From NCBI RefSeq assembly GCF_024508335.1, contig NZ_CP101988.1, positions 3,038,001 through 3,102,000 of the forward strand: a stretch of DNA of 64,000 bases. The letters run 5' to 3'. The notes beneath the pieces were generated by a model. That model was not told the DNA's origin. It worked only from the letters and a program-made list of their open reading frames with translations, and did not search any database. This document shows, piece after piece, positions 51,661 through 59,974 of the stretch (position 1 is the first letter of the stretch; every line of letters begins with the position of its first letter). Source of the stretch: Cellulomonas chengniuliangii (lineage in GTDB: Bacteria > Actinomycetota > Actinomycetes > Actinomycetales > Cellulomonadaceae). The position numbers and the translations under genes were made by a program.

Positions 51661-54015
51661 CTAGTCCCGCACCCTCTCCTCCGCCCGGCCATGCCCCGCG
51701 CGGGCGCCGCTCGATATCGGCTGCGGCGCGGCAGGCCCGGCCTCGACCTCTAACATCCCCTCGCGGTCGACCCGCGCCGCCCGCAGCCGGGACAGGATCA
51801 CGGCGCCGAACGCGATCAGCGTGGCCACGGACGCGATCGCGATCCGCGCCGGGTGGTTCGCGCCGTCGCCCACGCTGATGGCCACGATCGCGGGGGCGAT
51901 CAGCAGCGCCACCAGGTTCATCACCTTGATCAGCGGGTTGATGGCCGGCCCCGCGGTGTCCTTGAACGGGTCGCCCACGGTGTCGCCGATGACCACGGCC
52001 GCGTGCGCCTCGGAGTTCTTGCCGCCGTAGTGGCCGTCCTCGACGATCTTCTTCGCGTTGTCCCAGGCGCCGCCCGCGTTGGCCAGGAACACGGCCATCA
52101 GCACGCCGGTGGCGATGGCCCCGGCGAGGAACCCGGCGAGCGGGCCGACGCCCAGGCCGAAGCCGACGGCGATCGGCGCGAACGCGGCGAGCAGGCCGGG
52201 CGTCGCGAGCTCCCGCAGCGAGTCCCGGGTGCAGATGTCCACCACGCGCCCGTACTCGGGCCGCACCTCGCCGGTCATGATCCCGGGGTTCTCCCGGAAC
52301 TGGCGGCGCACCTCGAAGACGATGGCGCCCGCCGCACGCGTCACGGCGTCGATGGCCAGGCCCGAGAACAGGAACACGGTCGCCCCGCCGAGCACCACCC
52401 CGACCAGCGTGATCGGCGAGATGATCGAGTAGGTGAGCATCGAGGCCACGATGTCCGAGGTCACCGGCGCCAAGCCGGCCAGGGCCCGGTTCACCGACTC
52501 CGCGTAGGCCCCGAACAGCGCGGTCGCCGCGAGCACCGCCGTGGCGATCGCGATCCCCTTGGTGACGGCCTTGGTGGTGTTGCCGACGGCGTCCAGGTCG
52601 GTGAGGATCTTCGCGCCCTCGTCGGTGACGTCGCCCGACATCTCCGCGATCCCCTGGGCGTTGTCGCTCACCGGGCCGAAGGTGTCCATCGCCACGATCA
52701 CGCCCACCGTGGTGAGCAGGCCGCACCCGGCCAGCGCGATGAGGAAGAGCGCGAGCGGGATCGACCCGCCGGCGAGCAGGAACACACCGCAGATGGCGGC
52801 GGCGATGATGCCCGCGGTGTACACGGCCGACTCGAAGCCGACCCCGATGCCGGACAGGACCACGGTGGCCGCCCCGGTCAGCGAGGTGCGCGCCACGTGC
52901 AGCGTCGGCTTCGACGTGGTGCCGGTGAAGTAGCCGGTGACCCGCAGGATGACGCCGGCGAGGACGACGCCGATGGCCACGGCCACCGCCGCGATCAGCC
53001 GCGGGTCGCCGCCGTGCCCCTCGAGCCCTGCGGTGCCGCCGACCAGCTCGGCGAAGGTGTCGGGCAGGTAGGCGAACGCCGCGACTGCGGCCAGCAGCAC
53101 GCCCACGAGCGCCGCGGTGTAGAAGCCCCGGTTGATGGCCGCGAGGCCGCCCTCCTCGCCGCGCACCCGCGTGACGAGGACCCCCAGCACCGCGACCAGC
53201 GCGCCGATGGCGGTCACGATCAGCGGGAAGACGAGCCCGTGCTCCCCGAAGGCCGCCTTGCCGAGGATCAGCGCCGCCACGAGGGTCACCGCGTACGACT
53301 CGAAGAGGTCGGCCGCCATGCCCGCGCAGTCGCCGACGTTGTCGCCCACGTTGTCCGCGATGGTGGCCGCGTTGCGCGCGTCGTCCTCGGGGATGCCCTG
53401 CTCGACCTTGCCGACCAGGTCCGCGCCCACGTCGGCCGCCTTGGTGAAGATGCCGCCGCCCACCCGCATGAACATCGCGAGCAGCGCGGCCCCGAAGCCG
53501 AAGCCCTCCAGGACGGCGGGCGCCTCGCCACGGTAGATCAGCACCACCGACGCCGCGCCGAGCAGGCCCAGGCCCACGACGCACATGCCGACCACCCCGC
53601 CGGTGCGGAACGCGATGCGCGCGCCCTCCGCCCGGCCTCCCGGCAACGACGCCGCTGCGGCGACGCGCACGTTCGCCCGGGTCGCCAGCCACATCCCCAG
53701 GAACCCGATCGCCGCGGAGAAGCCGGCTCCCAGCACGAAGAACACTGACCGGCCGACCTTGACCCCGGCGTCGCCTGGCAGCAGGAACAGCAGCCCGAAG
53801 ACCACAGCGGCGAACAGCACGAGCGTGCGGAACTGCCGCGACAGGTACGCGGAGGCGCCCTCCTGCACCGCCGTGGCGATCCGCTGCATCGACGCGGTGC
53901 CCTCGTCCGCGGCGAGCACCTGGCGGCGCAGCACCACCGCGTAGAGCAACGCGGCGACGGCGACGGCGGCGATGACACTGACGATGGTGAGGCTCGTCGG
54001 TCCGAGCGTGAGCAT
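51661..54015 (-). CDS. hppA: K+-independent membrane-bound proton-translocating pyrophosphatase
   Basis: 784 residues and about 16 helices. Pyrophosphate-site motifs: GGGIFTKAADVGADLVGKVE, DNVGDNVGDCAGMAADLFES, and GDTVGDPFKDTAGPAINPLI near the C-terminus. The sequence GNTTKA carries Lys where K+-dependent enzymes have Ala, marking the K+-independent H+-PPase class. Pumps protons with energy from pyrophosphate. GAGGAGG precedes ATG 54015. It is divergent from an ECF sigma gene. Confidence 0.97.
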   Translation of the reverse strand: MLTLGPTSLTIVSVIAAVAVAALLYAVVLRRQVLAADEGTASMQRIATAVQEGASAYLSRQFRTLVLFAAVVFGLLFLLPGDAGVKVGRSVFFVLGAGFSAAIGFLGMWLATRANVRVAAAASLPGGRAEGARIAFRTGGVVGMCVVGLGLLGAASVVLIYRGEAPAVLEGFGFGAALLAMFMRVGGGIFTKAADVGADLVGKVEQGIPEDDARNAATIADNVGDNVGDCAGMAADLFESYAVTLVAALILGKAAFGEHGLVFPLIVTAIGALVAVLGVLVTRVRGEEGGLAAINRGFYTAALVGVLLAAVAAFAYLPDTFAELVGGTAGLEGHGGDPRLIAAVAVAIGVVLAGVILRVTGYFTGTTSKPTLHVARTSLTGAATVVLSGIGVGFESAVYTAGIIAAAICGVFLLAGGSIPLALFLIALAGCGLLTTVGVIVAMDTFGPVSDNAQGIAEMSGDVTDEGAKILTDLDAVGNTTKAVTKGIAIATAVLAATALFGAYAESVNRALAGLAPVTSDIVASMLTYSIISPITLVGVVLGGATVFLFSGLAIDAVTRAAGAIVFEVRRQFRENPGIMTGEVRPEYGRVVDICTRDSLRELATPGLLAAFAPIAVGFGLGVGPLAGFLAGAIATGVLMAVFLANAGGAWDNAKKIVEDGHYGGKNSEAHAAVVIGDTVGDPFKDTAGPAINPLIKVMNLVALLIAPAIVAISVGDGANHPARIAIASVATLIAFGAVILSRLRAARVDREGMLEVEAGPAAPQPISSGARAGHGRAEERVRD

Positions 54016-54279
54016 GCGACCTCCTCGGGCACAGGCGCGGCCCCCTGACCACACCCCTGCCGCACGGCCCCGTTGCCGTGCAGACCCGCGAAGTCTAGTC
54101 AGACATATCGCCCCTGGCCTGGGCGGGACCCGGGCTTCCACCAGACGGCCCAGGACGGGATGATGCCGGGCAGCCCCAACGTTTCCGGCTCGCCGTTCGT
54201 GGAGGAGTGTGACCGGGCAGATCTGCGCGTGCGACCGCACGCGGCACGACGAGCGATCAGAGCAGGACGGGAGGGACCG

Positions 54280-54828
54280 ATGGCCGACTGGGCACGCGCG
54301 CTCGACGAGCTGGTGCGCAGCCGTGGCGTCGCCCTGACCCGGTACGCGTACCTGCTGAGCGGCGACCACCGCGAGGCCGAGGACCTGGTGCAGGACGCGC
54401 TGGTCAAGACGTTCAGCCGCAGCCGCCTGCTGCACGACTCGGGCTCCATCGAGGCGTACGTCCGCCAGGCGATCCTCACCACGTACGTCGACGGGTTCCG
54501 CCGCCGCCAGCGCTGGGCGGCGATCCGCCACCTCGCCGCGCGCCCGGAGACGCGGCTCGGGCCCGACCAGACGTCGTCCGACCGGATCGACCTGGAAGCC
54601 GCCCTCGGCGCGCTCAGCCCGCGCGAGCGAGCGTGCGTCGTGCTCCGGTTCTACGAGGACCTGACCGTGCCGGAGATCGCGCACCGCCTCTCGCTGGCCC
54701 CCGGGACGGTCAAGCGTTACCTGAGCGACGCGGTCCGCCGCCTCGAGGACCGCCTCGGATCCATGCCCCCCGACCTCCACGAGGAGCACGACGTCGTGCT
54801 CGTCGCCACCGCAAGGAGCGCCCGATGA
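54280..54828 (+). CDS. SigE-family ECF RNA polymerase sigma factor, copy 1
   Basis: 182 residues: sigma region 2 (LTRYAYLLSGDHREAEDLVQ, FRRRQRWAAIR) and region 4 (LSPRERACVVLRFYEDLTVP, EIAHRLSLAPGTVKRYLSDA). Belongs to the actinobacterial SigE-family ECF group. GGGAGG precedes ATG 54280. Its stop overlaps the start of the putative anti-sigma gene (ATGA). A near-identical second copy lies 1.25 kb downstream. Confidence 0.94.
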   Translation: MADWARALDELVRSRGVALTRYAYLLSGDHREAEDLVQDALVKTFSRSRLLHDSGSIEAYVRQAILTTYVDGFRRRQRWAAIRHLAARPETRLGPDQTSSDRIDLEAALGALSPRERACVVLRFYEDLTVPEIAHRLSLAPGTVKRYLSDAVRRLEDRLGSMPPDLHEEHDVVLVATARSAR

Positions 54829-56057
54829 GCACAGACCTCGCCGATGAGCTGCGCAGGCTCGCCGAGGCCGCGCCCGTGGACAGCAGGCGGGCCGACGAGC
54901 TGGGCCTGCGGGCCCACGGCATGGTCGCCCGGATCCGGCGCCGGCGGGCCGCCCGTCGGGGCGCCACCGCGGTGCTGTCGGTCGCGGCCGTGGCCGTGCT
55001 CGCCGTCGGCGGGCTCCCCTCGACCCACGCCACCGACAAGCCCCCCGCGAGCTCTGGGGAGAACGCGCTGGGCCGGGACAGGGCGAGCGGTCCCGCGCTG
55101 TGCGGGCGCACCCTCGACGAGGCGGGGTGGGCCACGACGAGCCCGGCCCGGCTCGCCGCGCACCCCATCGCGCCCTTCACCTCCGGCCACGCGGGCCTCG
55201 GGCTGTGGTTCGCGCTCGCCTCGACGGAGGGCCACGACGCTCGGGGCGGCTCGCGTGGCGGCGGCGACGCAGCGGCCGCGGCCCCCAAGGTCACCGTGAC
55301 GTCCCTCGACACGCTCGACGCCGTGGCGGTCGCGGGCGACGGGCGGATCGTCGGCGTCCTCGACCGCGGCGCGCCCGCGATCACCGAGGTCGCCGTCAAC
55401 GAGGACGAGGGCTCGCGGCTGATGGCCACCGGGACGGCGGCGATCCCGCTCCGCTCCTGCGACCCCGCCGACGAGACCCTCCCGGCCGGCGAGTACGCCG
55501 TGCACCTGAGGCAGACCGGGACGATGCACCACGCCGTCGACGGCTCGGCGGCGCTGGTGGCCGTCAGCGACCCGATCGCCATCACGCTCCCGACGCTCTC
55601 CGGCACGGGGTTCCCCTCCTGCGGCGAGGCGTTCGACCCCGACAGCAACAGCGTCGACGGCATCGAGGCGCGGCTCCGCTCCAAGATCCCGCCGGTCATC
55701 GACGCCGGCGGGCACGTCGACTTCGACCTCGAGGTGACGAGCACCTCGCGCTCGCGTCTGCTCAGCGGGCAGGGCTTCGCCGCCGGGCTCGTCTTCGAGC
55801 AGCACGGCGTCATCGTGGGCGGCGGGGCGGTGCCCATCGTGGGCGACGTCATCAGCGCTGGCCGCATGTTCGAGCTCTCGTCCGGGCGCGCCGCCGCGGT
55901 CGACTGCGAGGGGATCCCGCTGCCGCCAGGCGAGTACACCGCCTATCCCGTCCTGGACGTGCAGGTCGACGACGTCAGCCCGTCCGGCTGGGTCGCGCGA
56001 CCGGTGGCCGACCTGCGCACCGTGGTCGCCGAGCCGCTGACCCTCACCGTCCGATGA
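54825..56057 (+). CDS. Putative membrane-bound anti-sigma / sensor protein
   Basis: 410 residues. A cytoplasmic N-terminus of about 42 residues (LADELRRLAEAAPVDSRRAD) followed by Arg-rich RIRRRRAARRG, one transmembrane helix (about 48-63) and a large extracytoplasmic part with paired motifs LRSCDPADETLPAGEY and VDCEGIPLPPGEYTAYP, suggesting two related beta domains. AAGGAG precedes ATG 54825. Position between two sigma genes and topology suggest an anti-sigma factor, but no zinc-anti-sigma HxxxCxxC motif is present. Confidence 0.75.
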   Translation: MSTDLADELRRLAEAAPVDSRRADELGLRAHGMVARIRRRRAARRGATAVLSVAAVAVLAVGGLPSTHATDKPPASSGENALGRDRASGPALCGRTLDEAGWATTSPARLAAHPIAPFTSGHAGLGLWFALASTEGHDARGGSRGGGDAAAAAPKVTVTSLDTLDAVAVAGDGRIVGVLDRGAPAITEVAVNEDEGSRLMATGTAAIPLRSCDPADETLPAGEYAVHLRQTGTMHHAVDGSAALVAVSDPIAITLPTLSGTGFPSCGEAFDPDSNSVDGIEARLRSKIPPVIDAGGHVDFDLEVTSTSRSRLLSGQGFAAGLVFEQHGVIVGGGAVPIVGDVISAGRMFELSSGRAAAVDCEGIPLPPGEYTAYPVLDVQVDDVSPSGWVARPVADLRTVVAEPLTLTVR

Positions 56058-56081
56058 CCCACGACGGCACGAAGCGCGGCC

Positions 56082-56624
56082 ATGGCTGACTGGGAGGACG
56101 CGCTCGACGAGCTGGTCCGGCTCCGCGGCACCGCGCTGACCCGCTACGCGTACCTGCTGTGCGGGGACGCCGCCGAGGCCGAGGACCTCGTACAAGACGC
56201 GCTGGTCAAGACCTTCAGCCGTCGGCGCTCGCTACGAGACCCCCGGGCCATCGAGGGGTACGTCCGCCAGTCGGTGCTGACCACCTACCTCGACGGCTTC
56301 CGGCGGCGTCGCCGCTGGGCGGCCATCCGGCACCTCCTGGCTCGGGAGGAGGCGCGCCCCGGCCCCGAGCGCGCCGCAGCGCAGCGCATCGACGTCACCG
56401 CCGCGCTGGGCGGCCTGTCGCCCCGCGAGCGCGCCTGCGTCGTCCTGCGCTTCTACGAGGACCTGACCGTGCCGGAGATCGCCAGACAGCTCAGCCTCGC
56501 GCCGGGCTCCGTCAAGCGGTACCTCAGCGACGCGATGCGCCGGCTCGAGACGCACCTCGGCCCTCTCGAGCGCGCCGACCACGACGAACGAGCAGTGCTC
56601 ACCCTCACCAGCAGCACGCGCTGA
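56082..56624 (+). CDS. SigE-family ECF RNA polymerase sigma factor, copy 2
   Basis: 180 residues, collinear with the first copy from MADW to the region 4 helix (ERACVVLRFYEDLTVPEIAR); only linker and C-terminal tail differ appreciably. Clearly a tandem duplicate. Its ribosome site is weak and it follows the putative anti-sigma gene by 24 bases. No second anti-sigma gene follows; a 16-bp terminator does. Confidence 0.92.
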   Translation: MADWEDALDELVRLRGTALTRYAYLLCGDAAEAEDLVQDALVKTFSRRRSLRDPRAIEGYVRQSVLTTYLDGFRRRRRWAAIRHLLAREEARPGPERAAAQRIDVTAALGGLSPRERACVVLRFYEDLTVPEIARQLSLAPGSVKRYLSDAMRRLETHLGPLERADHDERAVLTLTSSTR

Positions 56625-56722
56625 CCGCGCCCACGGCGCGAGACCGGCTGCCCGCGGCATCCCCGCCGGGCGGCGATGAACCACCGGATGGCCCGGCAGG
56701 GGGCGGGCCCACCCGGTGCCGA

Positions 56723-56760
56723 CGGGCCTCGGGCCGGCCGCGCCGCCGGCCCGAGGCCCG
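56723..56760. terminator. Strong bidirectional terminator
   Basis: 16-bp perfect stem (56723-56738 with 56745-56760), six-base loop, between converging sigma and STAS genes. Confidence 0.8.
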
Positions 56761-56782
56761 TCGCAGCGGCTGAGACCCGTGA

Positions 56783-57118
56783 TCAGGCCTCGAGCGCGGC
56801 GTCCACCGTCTCGTGGATGGTGAAGACCTGTGTCAGCGCCGTGATGTGGAAGACCTTCAGCAGCCGCTCGGAGTCGATGACGAGCTGCAGCCTGCCGCCG
56901 ACGCCGCGCACCTTCTTGAGCACGCCCAGCAGCACTCCCAGGCCCGTCGAGTCCATGAACCCCACCTGCGTCAGATCCACCACCAGGTCGGCGCGCCCCT
57001 CGTCGACGAGGGCGGCCAAGCGCTCCCGGAGCACCGACGCGGTGAACACGTCGATCTCGCCCGTGACCTCGACAACCGTCAGGCCGCCCACGTCTCGGCT
57101 GGTCACGCCCACATCCAT
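56783..57118 (-). CDS. STAS domain anti-anti-sigma factor
   Basis: 111 residues: GLTVVEVTGEIDVFTASVLRE and the phosphorylatable serine in VGFMDSTGLGVLLGVLKKV (Ser57), as in SpoIIAA/RsbV. Binds an anti-sigma kinase when unphosphorylated. ATG 57118 has GGGAG; ATG 57133 is a possible earlier start. No partner kinase lies nearby, and the adjacent ECF genes belong to another control class. Confidence 0.92.
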   Translation of the reverse strand: MDVGVTSRDVGGLTVVEVTGEIDVFTASVLRERLAALVDEGRADLVVDLTQVGFMDSTGLGVLLGVLKKVRGVGGRLQLVIDSERLLKVFHITALTQVFTIHETVDAALEA

Positions 57119-57202
57119 CGCTGGCTCCCGCATCGTTCCACTAGTACGAGCATTCAAACAGCCTTTGAGGGCTGCCTGGCGCCACGCGCCACAGTCCTTC
57201 CC

Positions 57203-57889
57203 TCACGCCCGCCTGACCGCCGCGAGCGCCGCCCGGTACTCCGGGGTCGTCCCATCGGGGCGCACCTGCTGCAGCACATGGTGGCGCACGCCGAGGCGAC
57301 GCAGGGTGGCCCGCAGCTCCTCGACGTCCGACGGGCTCAGCACGGTGGGGTCGACGGTGGTGCGGACCTGCACATCGACCCCCGAGTCGAGCACGAGCCG
57401 CAGCGACGTGAACGCCGCGTCGGCGGCGGCCCCCACACCGGTGATCGCCCGGTACAGCGCGGCGGGGGCCTTCACGTCGAACCCGATCCAGTCGACCAGC
57501 GGCAGCATGGCCGCGAGCCGCCGCGGGTAGGCGCCCGAGGTGTGCAGCCCGACGCCATAGCCCGCCTCGCGGATCTCTCGGGCGGCCGCCGGCAGCCCTG
57601 GCTGCCTGGTCGGCTCGCCGCCCGAGAGCACCACGCCGTCGAGCAGGCCGTGCCGGCGGCGCATCAGCCCGCGCACCCGGGACCAGGGGACCTGGCCGGG
57701 TGCGCGGGGATCGATCAGGCCGGGGTTGTGGCAGTACGTGCACTGCCACGGGCACCCCTGCAGGAAGAGGGTCGCGACGAGCTTGTCCGGCCAGTCGCAC
57801 GTCGACAGCGGGGTCATGCCCGCGATCGCCAGCGAGTCCGCCGTCGGCTCGTCGCCAGCCCCTGCGCAGCACGCGGCGTCGGAGGTCAT
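57203..57889 (-). CDS. nrdG: Anaerobic ribonucleotide reductase activating protein
   Basis: 228 residues, radical SAM: GCPWQCTYCHNP carries the 4Fe-4S cysteines in C-x3-C-x2-C (46, 50, 53), SGGEPTRQPGL, and FDVKAPAALYRAITG. Generates the glycyl radical on NrdD. N-terminal extension with two adjacent Cys (MTSDAACCAG). ATG 57889 overlaps the nrdD stop by four bases. Confidence 0.94.
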   Translation of the reverse strand: MTSDAACCAGAGDEPTADSLAIAGMTPLSTCDWPDKLVATLFLQGCPWQCTYCHNPGLIDPRAPGQVPWSRVRGLMRRRHGLLDGVVLSGGEPTRQPGLPAAAREIREAGYGVGLHTSGAYPRRLAAMLPLVDWIGFDVKAPAALYRAITGVGAAADAAFTSLRLVLDSGVDVQVRTTVDPTVLSPSDVEELRATLRRLGVRHHVLQQVRPDGTTPEYRAALAAVRRA

Positions 57890-59703
57890 ACCAGGATCGC
57901 CGACTCCTGGAACGGGACGCGCTCGGCGTGCTCGCCCTTCTTGCCCACGTTGAACGAGCTGACCGGGCGGTGGTAGCCCATCACCCGGGTCCACACCTCG
58001 CACACCACGGGCGCGGCCCCGGGGTCGGCCTCGGCGCAGCGCTCGCAGGTGGGGTGCTCGCCCGCCAGGTAGCCGTGGCTCGGGCAGATCGAGAACGTCG
58101 GGGTGATGGTGATGTACGGCAGCCGGTACGTCGACAGGGACCGGCGGACGAGCTCCCGGCAGGCCGACGCGCTGGACATGCGCTCCGACATGTACAGGTG
58201 CAGCACCGTCCCGCCGGTGTACTTGCCCTGCAGCTCCTCCTGGCGCTCGAGGGCCTCGAACGGGTCGTCGGTGAACCCGACGGGCAGCTGCGAGGAGTTC
58301 GTGTAGTACGGGTGGTCGGGGGTGCCCGCCTGGATGATCTCGGAGAACCGCTTCTTGTCCTCCTTGGCGAACCGGTAGGTGGTGCCCTCGGCGGGTGTCG
58401 CCTCCAGGTTGTACATGTGCCCGGTGGACTCCTGGAACTCGACCATCCGCGCCCGCACGTGGTCGAGCAGTCGCACGGCCATCGCGTGCCCGGCCTCGGT
58501 GGTGATGTCCTCGGCGTCGTCGGTGAAGTTGCGGATCATCTCGTTGATCCCGTTGACGCCGATCGTCGAGAAGTGGCTGTCCAGGGTGCCCAGGTACCGC
58601 CTGGTGTATGGGAACAGCCCTTCGTCGATGTACCTCTGGATGACGGTCCGCTTGACCTCGAGCGAGTCGCGCGCGAGCTCGAGCAGGCGGTCCAGCTCCT
58701 TGAGCATCACCGCCTCGTCGCCCCGGTGCAGGTAGCCCAGCCGGGCGCAGTTGATCGTGACCACGCCCAGCGACCCGGTCTGCTCCGCCGATCCGAACAG
58801 CCCGTTGCCACGCTTGAGCAGCTCGCGCAGGTCCAGCTGCAGGCGGCAGCACATCGACCGCACGTCGCCGGGCTTGAGCTCGGAGTTGAGGAAGTTCTGG
58901 AAGTACGGCAGCCCGTACTTCGCGGTCATCTCGAACAGCCGCTCGGCGTTCTCCGACTCCCACGGGAAGTCGTGCGTGATGTTGTACGTCGGGATGGGGA
59001 ACGTGAAGACCCGGCCCGAGGCGTCGCCCTCCGTCATGACCTCGATGTACGCGCGGTTGATCAGGTCCATCTCGGCCTGGAGGTCGCCGTAGGTGAAGTC
59101 CATGGGCTCGTCGGCGATCATCGGCGCCTGGTCGCGCAGGTCGGCGGGGCAGGTCCAGTCGAACGTGAGGTTCGTGAACGGCGTCTGGGTGCCCCAGCGC
59201 GACGGCACGTTGAGGTTGTAGACCAGCTCCTGGATGCCCTGCCGGACCTGGGTGTACGTGAGCTGGTCGACCCGCACGAACGGCGCCATGTACGTGTCGA
59301 ACGAGCTGAACGCCTGGGCTCCTGCCCACTCGTTCTGCATCGTCCCGAGGAAGTTCACGATCTGGCCGATCGCCGAGCTGAAATGCTTGGGCGCCCGGGC
59401 CTCCACCTTGCCCGGCACCCCGTTGAGCCCTTGCTCGAGCAGGGTGCGCAACGACCAGCCGGCGCAGTACCCCGCGAACATGTCGAGGTCGTGGATGTGC
59501 AGGTCGCCCTCGCGGTGCGCCCGGCCGATCTCCGGGGAGTACACGTGGCTCAGCCAGTAGTTGGCGATGACCTTGCCCGAGGTGTTGAGGATCATCCCGC
59601 CGAGCGAGTACCCCTGGTTCGCGTTGGCGTTCACCCGCCAGTCGCTGCGGTCCAGGTACTCGTCGATCGACGAGCCGACCTCGACGACGGGGTGATGGTC
59701 CAT
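57886..59703 (-). CDS. nrdD: Anaerobic ribonucleoside-triphosphate reductase
   Basis: 605 residues. C-terminal zinc site CPSHGYLAGEHPTCERC and glycyl radical site RVMGYHRPVSSFN (Gly576); active-site region GVNGINEMIRNF and RSMCCRLQLDLREL. It starts directly in the catalytic barrel (NANANQGYSLGGM), so the N-terminal ATP-cone is absent. Makes dNTPs without oxygen. GAGGAG precedes ATG 59703. Supports a facultative or strictly anaerobic life style together with Rex. Confidence 0.94.
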   Translation of the reverse strand: MDHHPVVEVGSSIDEYLDRSDWRVNANANQGYSLGGMILNTSGKVIANYWLSHVYSPEIGRAHREGDLHIHDLDMFAGYCAGWSLRTLLEQGLNGVPGKVEARAPKHFSSAIGQIVNFLGTMQNEWAGAQAFSSFDTYMAPFVRVDQLTYTQVRQGIQELVYNLNVPSRWGTQTPFTNLTFDWTCPADLRDQAPMIADEPMDFTYGDLQAEMDLINRAYIEVMTEGDASGRVFTFPIPTYNITHDFPWESENAERLFEMTAKYGLPYFQNFLNSELKPGDVRSMCCRLQLDLRELLKRGNGLFGSAEQTGSLGVVTINCARLGYLHRGDEAVMLKELDRLLELARDSLEVKRTVIQRYIDEGLFPYTRRYLGTLDSHFSTIGVNGINEMIRNFTDDAEDITTEAGHAMAVRLLDHVRARMVEFQESTGHMYNLEATPAEGTTYRFAKEDKKRFSEIIQAGTPDHPYYTNSSQLPVGFTDDPFEALERQEELQGKYTGGTVLHLYMSERMSSASACRELVRRSLSTYRLPYITITPTFSICPSHGYLAGEHPTCERCAEADPGAAPVVCEVWTRVMGYHRPVSSFNVGKKGEHAERVPFQESAILV

Positions 59704-59734
59704 GGTGCGACTCCTCAGTGAGATCTCCGCATTG

Positions 59735-59750
59735 CCACTACATGTGGGGG
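59735..59750. promoter_or_regulatory. Candidate NrdR box
   Basis: CCACTACATGTGGGGG centred on ACATGT, about 35 bases upstream of nrdD; resembles one good half of an NrdR box with a degraded second half. A further inverted repeat CAAGAT-N5-ATCTTG is at 59770-59786. Confidence 0.3.
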
Positions 59751-59974
59751 CGGGCGCGGCATCGGACAACAAGATGTGCCATCTTGGGTCGCTGCGGCGA
59801 GGGCAGCCGGGGACCTTGGTCCCTGCCGGGGAGGCCCGCGGCCCGCCACCACGGCACACGCTCCGCGCATTCCCCCGAACGCCCGGCGTGTCGCTGCCGG
59901 GAGCCGTGGGCGAGGGCTCGTCGGCGGCCCCGGGGCGCGCCAGGAGCCCAGCCGCCGATGGGAGGATGAGCGCC

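Noticed and set aside
57159-57174. CAGCC-tttgag-GGCTG hairpin after nrdG as a terminator
   Set aside because: Only a 5-bp stem with a short T run; lies in the leader of the STAS gene and cannot be told from chance.
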